DNA from: Petrosia ficiformis
Lineage: Eukaryota > Porifera > Demospongiae > Haplosclerida > Petrosiidae
DNA length: 64,000 nt
NCBI GenBank assembly: GCA_947044365.1
Contig: OX345650.1
Coordinates: forward strand, 2,667,373-2,731,372
Reading direction: 5' to 3'
The translations under genes were made by a program, and so were the position numbers. Below the pieces are notes generated by a model that was not told the origin of the DNA, made no database searches, and saw nothing but the letters and a program-made list of their open reading frames with translations. Shown one piece after another: positions 12,910-23,888 of this stretch; the first letter of the stretch is position 1, and each line of letters opens with the position of its first letter.

Positions 12910-14060
12910 CACTGTATCTATGAGTCTATCCATAGAAACCTGTATTGTATTTATATCTCTAAGCATGTATTTATCTATGGACCTTATTTTTAGATACACA
13001 ACTATCTACATAATTATTCTTCTATCTATCGATTTATATAGTGTGCTATCATTGTATCCGTCTAATTCTCTATCTATCTTTCTATCTATCTACGTATTTA
13101 CATATTTACAAATTTATTGATCTATCTATATATAAACATTTGTCTGCCTATGTATCTATCCGTCCATTCATCCATTCATGCATCCATCCATCAATCCAAA
13201 AGTCCATCAATCCATTCCTTCATTTCACCATTCATATATCCATCTGTTCAAACAATTCAAACTGCACAGCATCCGTGTGTGTTTATACAACTACCAGTAT
13301 ATCTAACAGTTCGTCTCGCACACTGTCTGTCCGTCTATTTATTTATCTCTCTACTTATCTATTTATCTATCACACTATCTATTTGTCTGTCTATTTATCT
13401 ATTCATTCCATATTCCATAACTATTTTTCATTCCATATATCTACTTGACTAAATATCTGTACATGACTATCTGTCTGTCTATGCATCTGTCTCTACATCT
13501 ATCATTCTGCCTCACTGTCCTTCCATCCGTTCGCTTGTACATTCATCCATCTGTCCATCCGTCCGTTTGTCCCTTTATTCCTCCATTCATCCATCTTGCC
13601 ATCCATCCATTTAACAATTCAAACGTCCATCCATTTATCAATCCAAATATCCATCCATCCATCCATCCATCAAAACATACATCCATTCATCAACTGTCTA
13701 TCTATCTATGCATCTATTGAACAGTCTATCATTACTTCCCTCCATCCATCCATCAATCCATCCATCCATCCATCCATCCTTCCATCCATCCTTCCATCCA
13801 TGCTTCCATCCATCCATCCATCCATCCATTAATCTATGTATATTCTCTCTGTTTGACTGTTTGTCTGTCTGTTTTTCTGTCTCTACCTATCTTTTTATGA
13901 ATTTATATAGATATCTTTTTATCTGTATTATATTGTATATATGTATCATAGCATTTATGTACCTAACTATTTATTCATTTAACTCTATATCTATTACTCT
14001 ATTTGTCTACTATCAATATAATAATTTATCTATCAACCTGTCCCTCTACCTGTGTAGTTA
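12910..14060 (+). repeat. CTAT and CCATCCAT simple repeats in copy 2
   Basis: Degenerate CTAT to about 13,140, CCATCCAT-type repeats to about 13,840, then TCTGTCTG and CTAT variants. The open frames on the plus strand are Ser-Ile-His-Pro or Leu-Ser-Ile-Tyr repeats without gene features. Confidence 0.9.
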
Positions 14061-16440
14061 AATGTATCCTGCCTATTCGGTCTATTCTGTCCATTCTACC
14101 GTTCCTGTCTGTCTATCATTTCTATCCTGTCTATCCTGTCTATCCTGTCTATCCTGTCACTCTTCTCTATTCTGTCGATACTCTCTATCCTATAGATCCT
14201 GCATATGTACCTAGTCTATCCTGTCTAGCCTCTCTATTCTGTCTATTTTGTCTATCCTGTCAGTCCTGTCTTTCATGTCTATCTTGTCTATTTTGTCTAT
14301 TCTGTACAACCTGTCCATCCTTCACATGAACCCTATCTATCCTGTCTATCGTGTCTATCCTGCCAATCCTGTCTATCCTGTCTATCCTGTCTATTTTCTC
14401 TATCCTGTCTCTCTTCTCTATTCTGTGGAGCCTATCTCTCCTTTCTATCTTGCATGTGTATCCAGTCTATCTTGTCTATCCTGTCATTCCTGTCCTTCCT
14501 GCCCATCCTGTCTATTCTGTCGATCCTGTCTATCCTGTCAATTCTGTCTGACTATCTTGTCTCTCTATCCTGTCTATCCTGTCTATCCTGTCTATCCTGT
14601 CTATTCTGTCAATCCTGTCTATCCTGTCTATCCCGTCTACCCTGTTTATCCTGTCTATTTTTTATATCCTGTCTATCCTGTATATTTTGTCTATCCTGTT
14701 TATCCTGTCTATCCTGTCCATATTGTCCATCCTGTCTATCTTGTCTTTTTATCCTGTCTATACTGTCTTTCCTGTCTACCCTCTCTATCCTATCTATCCT
14801 CTCTATCCTGCATGTGTACTCTGTCTATCCTTTCCATCCTTTCTATTTTGTCTATCCTGTCTATCTTTTCTGTTCCGTCTATCTTGTCTATCTTCTCTAT
14901 CTTCTCTATCCTGTCTATCATGTCTTTCCCGTCTATCTTTTCTTTCCTGACAATCCTGTCTATCTTGTCTACCTTGTCTATCCTTGCTATCCAGTCTATC
15001 ACGTCTATTCTGTCTATCTTGACTCTCCTGTCTCTCCTATCTTTCCTGTATACTTTGTCTGTTCTGTCTATCCTGTCTTACCTGGGTATCCAGTCTATCT
15101 TGCATGTGTACCATGTCTATCTTGTCTATCCTTTCTATCCTGTCTAACATGTCTATCCTGTCTATCCTTTTTATCTTGTCAATCTTCTCCATTCTGTTGT
15201 ACTGTCTACCTATCCTGCATGCGTACCCAGTCTATCCTGTCTATCATGTCTATCTTGTCTATTCCGTCTATTTTGTCTATCCTGTCCATCCTGCACGTGT
15301 ACACTCTCTATTCAGTCTATCCGGTCTATCCCCTCTATCTTGTATGTCCTGTCTAACGTGACTATCATTTCTATTATGCCTATTCTGTCTATATTTTCTA
15401 TCCCGTCTATCCTGTCTATCTTGTTTATCTTCTCTATTCTTTCGATCCTGTCTATCCTATCTATCCTATCTATCCTGCAAGTGTTCCCAGTGTATCCGGT
15501 CTGTCTATCTTATCTCTCTGTCTATTCTGTCTATCCTGTCTATCCTGTCTATCTTGTCAATCCTGTCTATCCTGTCTATCTTATCTATCCTGCATGTCTA
15601 CCATAACTATCTTGTCTATACTGTCTATCCCCTCTATTTTGTCTGTCCTATCAAACGTGTCTATCCTTTCTTTAATGTCTATTCTGTCTATATTGTCTAT
15701 CCCGTCTGTCCTGTCTATCTTGTTTGCATTCTCTATTCTTTCGATCCTGTCTATCCTATCTAACATGCAAGTGTACCCAATATTTCCTGTCTGTCTATCT
15801 TGTCCTTTCTGCCTATCTTGGCTACCCTGTCTATCCTGTATATCCTGTTTATCCTGTCTATCCTGTCTACCTTGTCTATCCAGTCTGTCCTGTCTACCTT
15901 GTCGATTCTGTCTATGCTAACTTTCTTCTCTATCCTGCTTATCCTCTTTATCCTGTTTATCTTGTCCATCCTGTCTGTCTTGTCTCGCTTGTCTATCCTC
16001 TCTATCCTGTCTATTCTGTCTATCTTGTCTAATCTGTCTATCCTGTGTACCATGTCTATCTACACAATCCTGTCTTTCCTGTCTATCCAGTCTATCCTGC
16101 ATGTGTACAATGTCTATCCTGTCTATCCTGTCTAATTTGTCTATTCGGTCTATCTTGTCTATCCTGTCTATCCTGTATATTGTGTCATTGTCTATCTCGT
16201 ATATCCTGTCTATCTTGTCTATCATCTCTATCCTATCTATCATGTCTATCCCGTCTATCTTGTCTATCCTGCCTAGCCCATCTGCCCTGTCCACATTTTC
16301 TACTCTGTCTATCCTGTCTATCCCCTCTATCTTGTTTACCCTGTCTGTCAACTCTTCCTTGTCTATTCTGTCAGCCCTGTCTATCCTGTCTTTCCTGTCT
16401 ATCATGACTATCTTGTTTATCCTATATATCTTTCTTGTCT
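14061..16440 (+). repeat. Expanded CCTGTCTAT 9-bp minisatellite
   Basis: About 2.4 kb of the 9-mer CCTGTCTAT with scattered variants and recurring CATGTGTACC-type breaks (for example near 14,452, 14,810, 15,104 and 16,099) that mark a looser higher-order repeat. All three plus frames and parts of the minus strand are open for up to about 300 codons (for example 14248-15147 and 14454-15356). These are translations of a 9-bp repeat, not proteins. Confidence 0.93.
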
Positions 16441-16454
16441 TCCATGATGGGGTA

Positions 16455-16660
16455 CACGTGTAGGATAGAGTGGATAAACAGGATAGACCGGATAGACAAG
16501 AGAGACAAGATAGATAGGGTAGACAGGATAGACAGGATATACCAAATATGCAGGATAGATAGGATTGACAGGATATACTGTATAGACACAATAGACATGA
16601 TAGACAAGGTAGACATACTACACATGCATGATAGACTGGATAGAGAGAATAAGCAGGATA
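16455..16660 (-). repeat. Inverted segment of the CCTGTCTAT minisatellite
   Basis: After a short junction containing CCATGATGGGG near 16,443, the array continues as ATAGACAGG, the reverse complement of the preceding repeat, for about 200 bp before switching to CCATCC repeats. The two arms could fold back on each other. Confidence 0.85.
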
Positions 16661-17588
16661 ATCATGTTAATATATATATATCTAAACAGTCCATCCAACC
16701 TTCCGTCCAACCATTCATCCATCTATCCATCCATCAAAACACAGATCCATCCATTCATTCCTGCATTTATTCATCCAATCATACATTTCTCCATCCATCG
16801 CTCCATCCATCCAAATGTACATCAATCCATAACGACCATCCCACCTTCTGTCCAACCATTCATTGATCCATGCATCCATCGAAACATACATCCGTCTATC
16901 CATTCATTCCTCCTTCCATTCTCTCCCATCCTTCCATCCAACCATTCATTCATTCAAACTTTCATCCATCCATCAAATCAATTGTCCATTCACCCATCCA
17001 TCAATTGTCTATCTATCTCTTGAACTGTCTATCAATACTTCCCTCCAGCCATCTCTCTATCCGTCTGTCCGTCTGTTTGTCCATTCTTAATTTTATTCAT
17101 CCATCCCTTCATCTATCCATCCATCCACCCATTCATCCAACCATCATTCAATTAATCTATCCATCGAACTGTCTATCTATCCCTCCAAGGATCCATCTAT
17201 CTGTCGATACCGTCTGTTTGTCCGTCCTGCATTCTATTCATCCATTCATCCATTCTTTCAATCATTAGTCTATCTATCTATTTATGTAAGTTTTATCTAT
17301 CTTTCTTTTTTTGTATCTATCTATATATCTCTTAGTCTAATTGCTATCTATTTGTTTCTCTATATATCTGTCTGTCTGACTGTTTGTCTGTCACTCTGTT
17401 TGTTAGTCTGTTTGTTTCCACCTATCTATTTATGTATATTTTTACGTATCTATTTATCCATATATGTATATATGTATCATAGAATTTATATATCCATCTA
17501 TTGATTCATTTAACTCCCTATCTATTGCTGCATTTGTCTACTACCAATCTATTTATTTATCTCTCAACATGACTCTCTTTCTGTTTAG

Positions 17589-17590
<2 letters not shown>
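16661..17590 (+). repeat. CCATCCAT and CTATCTGT simple repeats
   Basis: CCATCCAT-type repeats to about 17,270, then degenerate CTAT and CTGT repeats. This corresponds to 6907-7770 in copy 1. No gene. Confidence 0.88.
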
Positions 17591-17593
<3 letters not shown>

Positions 17594-17658
<65 letters not shown>

Positions 17659-17672
17659 AATATATATATATC
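17594..17672. repeat. TA dinucleotide repeat
   Basis: An almost pure (TA)n tract, with one CATA break near 17,625 and an AATATATAA break near 17,651. It is absent at the same place in copy 1, so it arose or expanded after duplication. Confidence 0.95.
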
Positions 17673-17791
17673 TACTTATTTAGCTATGTATTTTTTATGT
17701 AGCTATTTTTGTTTTTATTGGTCAGTCTCTCTTTAGATCTGTGTTTCTGGTATACATTCATCCCCAAACCCAGCACACAAATCCATAAAAC

Positions 17792-17794
17792 GTA
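17792..17794 (+). other. GTA target-site duplication, left
   Basis: GTA immediately precedes the CACTG terminus at 17795 and is repeated at 23889-23891 after the CAGTG terminus. A 3-bp duplication is typical of CACTA elements. Confidence 0.92.
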
Positions 17795-18020
17795 CACTGC
17801 ATGAAAAAAAGCATTTGAATTGTATATGCTTACTGATCAAGTGTGTATCACATATAGTGAATGCCTTTGCTACATATATGGTTCATGTTGTAGATGGATC
17901 ACAGATGCACCTTTATGAACACCATCTATGAGCATGATTAAATGTGTAGCTGATATAGCATCTTATATGATACATATTTGATCTATTCACTGATATATTA
18001 TTTAGGTGAAGCATATCTGT

Positions 18021-18026
18021 TTTATT
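18021..18026 (-). terminator. Likely polyadenylation signal of the transposase gene
   Basis: On the minus strand AATAAA occurs about 50 bp past the last stop of the transposase frame (18077). This is the usual animal polyadenylation hexamer in a sensible position. I cannot verify use. Confidence 0.45.
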
Positions 18027-19770
18027 TGTGATACATATACAATTCAAATATTAGAAATTTTAAATACAATTAATTTTCAAATATAAACTTTTTTCTTGAT
18101 TGGACACACAGTAAGAACAGTTTCTGTTTCAAGTTTGATGGGACACACAACACATGCACTTTTGATCCGAGCCAGTGGGATAAATGTGGATGGGCCAAAC
18201 GGTTCAAATAAGTCATGTATAAAGATTTCAATCGGATGATTGGGGGAATGACGATGTGGATGTGGTTTATACCACCAGACATTCGCCATTGAAGTAACAT
18301 AAAACTCCCCTTTGATTTTAATCTTTTGGTGGAAATAGTATTTCACAATTCCAGGGCGAGTTCTTTTGTTGTCTTGGCAATATTACCATCAGTTCCTACC
18401 CTATTAGCCAGTACATATTTACATCTTTCAAGCTTAGACTTTTCGCTACCAATTCGATCACCCCAAATAGTAACGGTGGAGTAACTGTCATACAGATTAG
18501 GAACGTCAGATGGCTCAAGATCAGGTAGAAATGTAGAGTAACTTTGACTTAAATAATGAAGGGAATCTTTGTCAAATGAGTAACGATAAAATGGTGGAAG
18601 AAATGAAACATTTTGTTTTAATAAGTAGCTCATAGATGGTTGGAGTGGTATTTGAGATGGCAAATTGATCAATGTTACAATATCAAATTCTGCATATTCA
18701 CAAACATAGTCTGACATAGATGGAAATAAAGTATCTGTTGCAGTACCACCAGGACGTTTATTCAAAAGTGATCTGAACAAATGTTGGTGTTTTCAACAGC
18801 TGACAGATCTGAGTATATCATGTGCTTGATCTCGGAGTCTTCCAGAAATCTTCTCATAACTTGAATTTCAATAGAGCGTTGATTGGTGTGATAGGATCCA
18901 AGTAGGCCATTGTAACGCTCAAAACTGAATAGCCAAAAACTGTATATTGGTCCGAAATCAATAATGCAATCCTTGAGATGAGTGTGCAGATGCATATTAA
19001 TAGTTGCTGCTGATTGCCCATAAATTGAAACACATGACTCGCAAAACTGAATAAGACAGTAATGAGCCATGTTAATCTCTGCTATACTTACTATTGGAGA
19101 ACATAGATTAAAACATGCAACCACAAACTTTCTCCAACATTCAATGTCAGCTTGGGGTAATACATTATATACTGAAGGGAAAGAAAACATCAGTACCCAG
19201 TTTTTCCACTGATCTGCCGTAAAGCTGGAGAAGTTAGATGCAATTTTGTGTGGAATACGTCCAGTTGATGAAGGGACTATACAGGCATCAACCGTATTTT
19301 GAATGGCTAATGTTTGTGCACGAGAGAGAAGATCATTACCCAACAAAATATGACTTAGAAAGTGCTTAGCAGTGCCCAAAAACAAATTATGCATAGGATC
19401 CACAACAGTAAATCTAATCAAATCAATATACGGCAAATACAACAATACACTAAAACGATATCCATGTAGTTTCTCAATTCTCTCTCTCTCTGCTGAAGTT
19501 TTAGCATGAATCCACTCAGCCGAGTGTATTTTGTGTTCTGATTGTGATCTAGGATCACAAGAGGTAAAAGAAGAATAGTTCATTTTACTAATTGATGAGT
19601 CAAATTGGAATTCTTGCTTGCATCGAGGACAGGCGTGTTTTGAGGCATGACCTAAGAATCCAGAAACTTTCCGAGCTGCTGGAATGTCACATGAGATGCA
19701 CAGCAATGCACAATGAAATGTGAAAGTATGATTATTAAGAGTCACATCAAATCCATTATCCCATGCATGA

Positions 19771-19774
19771 TTAA
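19771..19774. other. TTAA target duplication, left (piggyBac derivative 1)
   Basis: TTAA before CAGATTAACC, repeated at 20774-20777. The flanking transposase codons join in frame when one TTAA copy and the insert are removed, which confirms the site. Confidence 0.92.
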
Positions 19775-19789
19775 CAGATTAACCGCCAA

Positions 19790-19851
19790 CATCGCCTATA
19801 GGCGACGGTAAAATTATACACTGTAAACGCCAACGTCGCCTCAAGGCGACG
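19790..19851. repeat. Paired subterminal palindromes of the piggyBac derivative
   Basis: Two 18-bp near-perfect palindromes (19790-19807 and 19834-19851), each preceded by CGCCAA, share arms CGTCGCCT and AGGCGACG. They lie 44 bp apart, start to start, directly inside the left terminus, where piggyBac-type elements carry internal binding repeats. In copy 2 they lie at about 26,396-26,457, with a different single mismatch. A role as transposase binding sites is inference. Confidence 0.6.
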
Positions 19852-20100
19852 ATTTGGTAACGCCTACTTTAAACGATCATAACTCGCCAAGAAAGGCAAG
19901 TCTGGATCTGGGAATTCTTCAACATAGAGTCCCATACCTGTTCTTCAACTTTCATGTACTGAGTAACGGGGGTTTCCATTAAAAAAAAACGGAGAAAATC
20001 CATGTGGGATATTTAATGTTATTATAGTCATAATTATGTAATAACAATAAGTAAATATAGTAAATATTAGGCTATCTATTCTTCTTTTTTTCAACTTTTA

Positions 20101-20199
20101 ATGGCATCTGGAGGTAGAACATTCTCTCCTGAAGAAATCCATGATATTCTGGACCAATCTGATGATTTTCATGATGAACATCTCTCTTTTACATGGTAG
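20101..20199 (+). pseudogene. N-terminal remnant of a piggyBac transposase
   Basis: ATG at 20101 opens a 32-codon frame (MASGGRTFSPEEIHDILDQS, then an acidic DDF..DEH run) that ends at TAG 20197-20199. Acidic N-terminal tips starting with a Met and a Glu/Asp-rich segment are usual for piggyBac transposases. It sits just upstream of the C-terminal domain remnant, so the middle of the gene has been deleted. The same stop occurs in copy 2. Confidence 0.65.
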
Positions 20200-20200
20200 A

Positions 20201-20422
20201 GATCCAAAACGTCTCCCATTAAAGCACTATCCTATTAAAAACAAAACAGAGAGTAAGAAAGGTTTAAGGAGGTGCTGGTACTGTAGAAACAGAAGAGACC
20301 CTCGAAGAAAAAAGGAGAAATGTTGATACTGTTATGATTGTGGGAAACATCTTTGTCATACAGGAGAACTCAATTCCGACTGCTTTTTAGATTACCACAA
20401 AGAGGAAGGAATGATATCTTAG
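20201..20422 (+). pseudogene. C-terminal cysteine-rich domain remnant of a piggyBac transposase
   Basis: The frame reads a basic LPLKHYPIKN linker, then RRCWYCRNRRD, then after a TGA at 20324-20326 continues YCYDCGKHLC and DCFLDYHKEE, to TAG at 20420-20422. The Cys/His spacing (CxxC, CxxC, C, C, YH) matches the zinc-binding C-terminal domain of piggyBac transposases, which binds the terminal repeats. The TGA lies between two cysteines and is also present in copy 2, so it was fixed before the copies separated. Confidence 0.8.
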
Positions 20423-20520
20423 CTTTATATATTAATCAGTATAGTTAATGATAAAGATTCAAGAAACATATTAAGTATATACAACATGAAGTGAATAACT
20501 GGTTTTTTGTATTTGTAATT

Positions 20521-20530
20521 AATAAATAAA
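20521..20530 (+). terminator. AATAAA polyadenylation signals, piggyBac derivative 1
   Basis: Overlapping AATAAATAAA about 100 bp after the stop at 20422. The position suits the original transposase transcript. Copy 2 has the same motif near 27,128. Confidence 0.4.
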
Positions 20531-22224
20531 AACAAAGTAAACAAAGTCTCACCTTATGTGTTTCGTTTTAGTCACCCCTTTCTTCGAATCATTTAGTGTG
20601 TGGTATCAATCTACTCAGCAAAACAAGCTATTTCTGATGATGTCATCATTGCAATACAAAAATAGCACAGAAAACCAGTTATAACCGGTTTTGTAAACCT
20701 GTATGAAAATTACCACTTCCTGTTGATTTAATTCCACGTTTACAGTATATTTAGCAAAAATTTAATTTAGCTGTTAAGCTCTTTCACCAATGGCTTTAAA
20801 TATGAATTAATGTTCAAAGCAGGTTCCTTCGGACCTGGGATGATGCCTACAATAACAATATTCTCTGGCTTAAAATGCAATAGTCTTGGTAGACTAAGAA
20901 TTACCAAATACATGACACCAATACTATACTGTGTGTGCTTGAAGGGTTGAAACCAGTCACAATTTAGCATAACGGCTAAATTATGTGGTTTGCTGAGATA
21001 ATCCTTACCTTTATAATTCATAAAGTCTTTCCACACCTGACCGTATGTCACATAAATAGCCATCTGGAACCTGTCTCTGTCTCCAGTGTTCACAAAGATC
21101 TATTATTCCATCTCTTTGTAGTAATGTTGCCAAGCTTTCAGTCAAGCCTTTATAACAGAACACCTTCAATGGATAATAGCTTTTCTTCCCACTCTTCAGA
21201 ACAATCTCTTTAAATAACTGATGACCACATGACTTTCGTTTCAATGGTTGTGGATGCTTGGGGAATGGTGTGAAGGTACATAACTTATGGGTAGTTCGAA
21301 GTACATCACAAGATTCAAAACACTTTTCCAATTCATATAGAGAATTACAGTGAGGACAGACAACATATTTCACAAAATGATCGCCATTAAGTCCAAAACA
21401 TTTCCTAAGCATGTACAATGATGTTGGAAAAACAGCAGCTAAAGAAGCAATAAAAGGTGAGTAGGGCACCAACACAGACAGCAAATACTGTAGAAACTGT
21501 AGAAAATGGTTGAATGCAGTAGCAGATATTCCATAAAATGATCCCCACAGCAACAAGAATAACAAAGTCTATTTCAAAATTCTAAGAGCAACAAACTGTG
21601 TAGAATCACTCTTCACATTGTCATGATGCTGCAGATCAACATTCACTTCTTGCTCTTCAATATCCCAGAATTCAGGAGTGCCATTGCATTCAGGCTCAGA
21701 TTCACTGTCACTGTCACTGTCAGAATTACTGTTACTAGAATTCACAGAGGAATTAGGAGCTTCCATTGAATTGTCCATTATCAAAAGATCATCATCCATT
21801 CCCAATTCTAAAAAAAAATTACTATAGTCACAATTGCAATAACAAAACAACACACAAATAGAGATACAATGTTCATACATTATGAGGAAATTATTAGTGA
21901 AATGGAAGTTGACAAATTTCAATGTGACATAATTAATAGGATCTTAACTTTCAGAACTTGAAGTACTGAATTTATACACCAGTGCATTCCCCGGCTCAGT
22001 TACATAATATTATATTATATACCATCAGTCAAATTTCCCGGATCTGAATAGTTCTCAAACTCCTGTTCTGATTCTGAAGATGAGGCAGCGAGATCAGTAA
22101 CATCAGTTGTCTTATTCCACTTGTTTAGATCTTTATTGTAATATAAATCAAGATGTCTTTTATACACAGCTTCCATTAGCATTTCATTGCAGTGAACACA
22201 CTTCTTTATTTTCCTTCCACTCAT

Positions 22225-22311
22225 TCTGATTTCAGTTATAGAAAATTACCACGCCCACAAGGTGGAGTATAAATGTGCACGTGAGTTGCATGTGTTAAGC
22301 ATCACGTTAAG
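22225..22311. promoter_or_regulatory. Divergent promoter between the two CACTA genes
   Basis: Only 87 bp separate the two start codons. A TATAAA at 22268-22273 lies 39 bp before the plus-strand ATG (22312), so transcription would start only about 10 bp before that codon. No equally good TATA box is seen for the minus gene; CTATAAC near 22,235-22,241 is a weak match. Co-regulation of both genes from this gap is inferred. Confidence 0.45.
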
Positions 22312-23489
22312 ATGGCACAGCTAGACCGATCAACTCTTTCTACATCTGAAAGCAACTCTCCAAGAACATCTTTGAAATCGACTCCTCCTACGTCTGTAAG
22401 CAACTCTCCAAGAACACCTTTAAATTTACAGTCTATACACGCTCCCGGCTCAATCTTCAGGACGTGTTCCAGTTAGAACGTCTGATTTGAAATCAATGTT
22501 GCAGCAGCAGAAACAGCTACAGGAGACAACAGAACGAATAGAAAAAGGTCTGGCAGAGCTGAAAGAACAACAAAGTAAAAAAAATACGTCTGCTTGAGAG
22601 AAAATTCCCCGAGAGCTTAGTGTAAGTGGATATATACTATTTGAAATTATTTTATTATGCATGTGTATTTTGTTACTAGGGTGCTGTACATGAAGCATAT
22701 AAATTGCTAAAGGATGACATAGAAAATTCAATTGAATGGAATTTAAGTGTGAAGTATGCATGATGTGTTCTAACCACTAAGCATGTTTAAATTTTTTTGT
22801 CCTCCATTATAGCTTTGAGTATGAAGACAACAAAGGTGTTACTGCTGAACTAGTAAAAAATGTTAGTGCAACTCAATTGTCAGAGGCATATAGCACATCT
22901 ACTATTAAAAGTACTGACACTAGTATTTTATATCATGACAAAACAGTTCATTTTCACCTTTAGGAGCTGCTCGTGTTTACTTTAAAACATTAAAAAGTCA
23001 AAATCATCGCAAGTTGTCTGGTAAAGAGGCAAAAAATAAACACGCCTGTCGCAGACGTCAAAGAATGCATAATGTGAGTTATCTATTAGTTTGTTGGTAT
23101 CTGTGTTAATGGTTATTTTTCCATTCATGTAGACAGCTAAGGTTCGAAAGAAGGCATTGCTCCAATCAAACAGCTTAGACAGTGAAACTAAGCAGAAACT
23201 TGAGCCTTTAATGAAAGCTGATTATATGTCTTCTGATGAATCAGTGGTTTCATCTGATGACGAAGAGAATACTGATCCGGAAATTACACATAAAAGACAA
23301 AAGTTTCTTCGTCACATTGCTGTTTGGCGAAGTGCTGAATTTCAAGACTTCATTACAAGCTTATATTGAAAAGTATGTCATAAACGTACAGAGAGGAGCA
23401 AAAGTATGGTAATTCCCATTGTTGATGGAGAACAATCAGAAAGAGTACCAGATGAATGCCCAGAATGGGCCATGACTATTTTCTCCTGA
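22312..23489 (+). pseudogene. Spliced partner gene of the CACTA element, broken
   Basis: Five exons with clean GT-AG introns: 22312-22621, 22680-22753, 22813-22910, 22964-23073, 23133-23489 (introns 58, 59, 53 and 59 bp). Exon 1 is Ser/Thr/Pro-rich, then has a Gln/Glu/Lys-rich likely coiled coil (SMLQQQKQLQETTERIEKG). Exon 4 is strongly basic (KEAKNKHACRRRQRMHN), a possible nuclear or DNA-binding patch. Exon 5 has YMSSDESVVSSDDEE, then WRSAEFQDFITSL and a conserved-looking tail. The YMSSDES...WRS pattern recalls vertebrate C14orf93-like proteins; this is from memory and uncertain. Damage: a frameshift near 22,450, TGA at 22595-22597 (one CGA-to-TGA change would explain it), and TGA at 23367-23369, after which the frame continues to 23489. 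Probably the second, DNA-binding protein of the transposon. Confidence 0.72.
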
Positions 23490-23888
23490 TTGTTTCTTTG
23501 GGTGTACAAGACATGGATTGTATATATCATACTATGAATCATTTCTCCACCTGATGTCAGTTTGACAATGTTTTGAGTTGCTTTTATGATGTATTATTCG
23601 CTTTTGAGTTTATGTAATAATAATTATTATTAATAATTATTGTAATTATTAAATTTGTATTACCTATAAGTCATATCAAGGGTGGAGTGTACTAAACGAA
23701 TCAATACATCACATGTGGATTAAATCTGTAGCAAATGTTAACTTCACTGTCTTTAACCTGGAGTTCATATTGGTCTCATGCAACTGTGCAACAGTATCAA
23801 ATATGTAGCATATCTATATCACATACCACATATGAGTCATATGTGCTTCAGATATATTGCATGTGTAAATGTATTTTTTCACCCAGTG

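Larger units (their letters stand above)
19775..20773 (+). mobile_element. Non-autonomous piggyBac derivative, copy 1, nested in the CACTA transposase gene
   Basis: A 999-bp insert flanked by TTAA, the hallmark of piggyBac. The left end is CAGATTAACCGCC and the right end is AATTTAGCTG. The right end lacks 8 bp present in copy 2 (26381-27389), with which it is otherwise nearly identical. Two palindromes, CGTCGCCT-NN-AGGCGACG type, lie just inside the left end. The element keeps only the ends of the transposase frame: an N-terminal tip (20101-20199) and the C-terminal cysteine-rich domain (20201-20422). The catalytic core is missing, so it must have been moved by an enzyme from elsewhere. Confidence 0.9.
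18077..22224 (-). pseudogene. CACTA Tnp2-type DDE transposase (Transposase_21 family), broken
   Basis: This gene encodes the enzyme that would cut and paste the element. Exon 1 (22224-22023) gives a basic, Cys-containing start (KKCVHCNEML) and a Ser/Glu-rich acidic stretch. A GT-AG intron of about 215 bp is likely, with exon 2 from 21807. The family signatures are: a CPHC motif near 21,358; a first catalytic Asp in NCDWFQPFKH; the IPGPKEP and INSYLKPLV block; CPRC near 19,640; the second Asp in VDPMHNLFLG; and the Glu in FERYNGLLG. The C-terminal part (CVVCP) ends at 18077. Damage: a TAG at 21569-21571 in place of a probable Trp; frameshifts near 21,048, 18,775 and 18,355; and a piggyBac-derived insertion at 19771-20777. 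Removing that insertion with one TTAA restores the frame (Leu-Asn-His-Ala-Trp-Asp). The family call is firm; inactivity is near certain. Confidence 0.93.
17795..23888. mobile_element. CACTA (EnSpm) DNA transposon, 6,094 bp, decayed
   Basis: The left end is CACTGCATGAAAAAAAGCAT. The right end read inwards is CACTGGGTGAAAAAATACAT, so the terminal inverted repeats start CACTG and share a GTGAAAAAA/ATGAAAAAA core over roughly 20-35 bp. It is flanked by GTA duplications, and copy 1 of the surrounding unit keeps the empty site at 7807-7809, which fixes both ends to the base. It carries two genes in divergent orientation, a Tnp2-type transposase (minus) and a five-exon partner (plus), whose start codons are 87 bp apart. 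About 1.0 kb of its length is a nested piggyBac derivative, so the element was about 5.1 kb. Both genes are broken, so it is not autonomous now. Confidence 0.93.

Noticed and set aside
14248..15356. Long plus-strand open frames of about 300 codons (14248-15147 and 14454-15356)
   Set aside because: They translate the 9-bp CCTGTCTAT repeat into tripeptide repeats in all three frames. There is no start context, no domain and no gene-like end.
21569..21922. A separate gene starting at 21922 on the minus strand
   Set aside because: The first part runs through intronic, AT-rich sequence. Only the section from about 21,807 belongs to the transposase, after a TAG acceptor.
22450..22761. A 103-codon minus-strand frame across 22450-22761
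   Set aside because: It is antisense to exon 1, intron 1 and exon 2 of the partner gene, whose splice sites and reading frame explain the sequence better.
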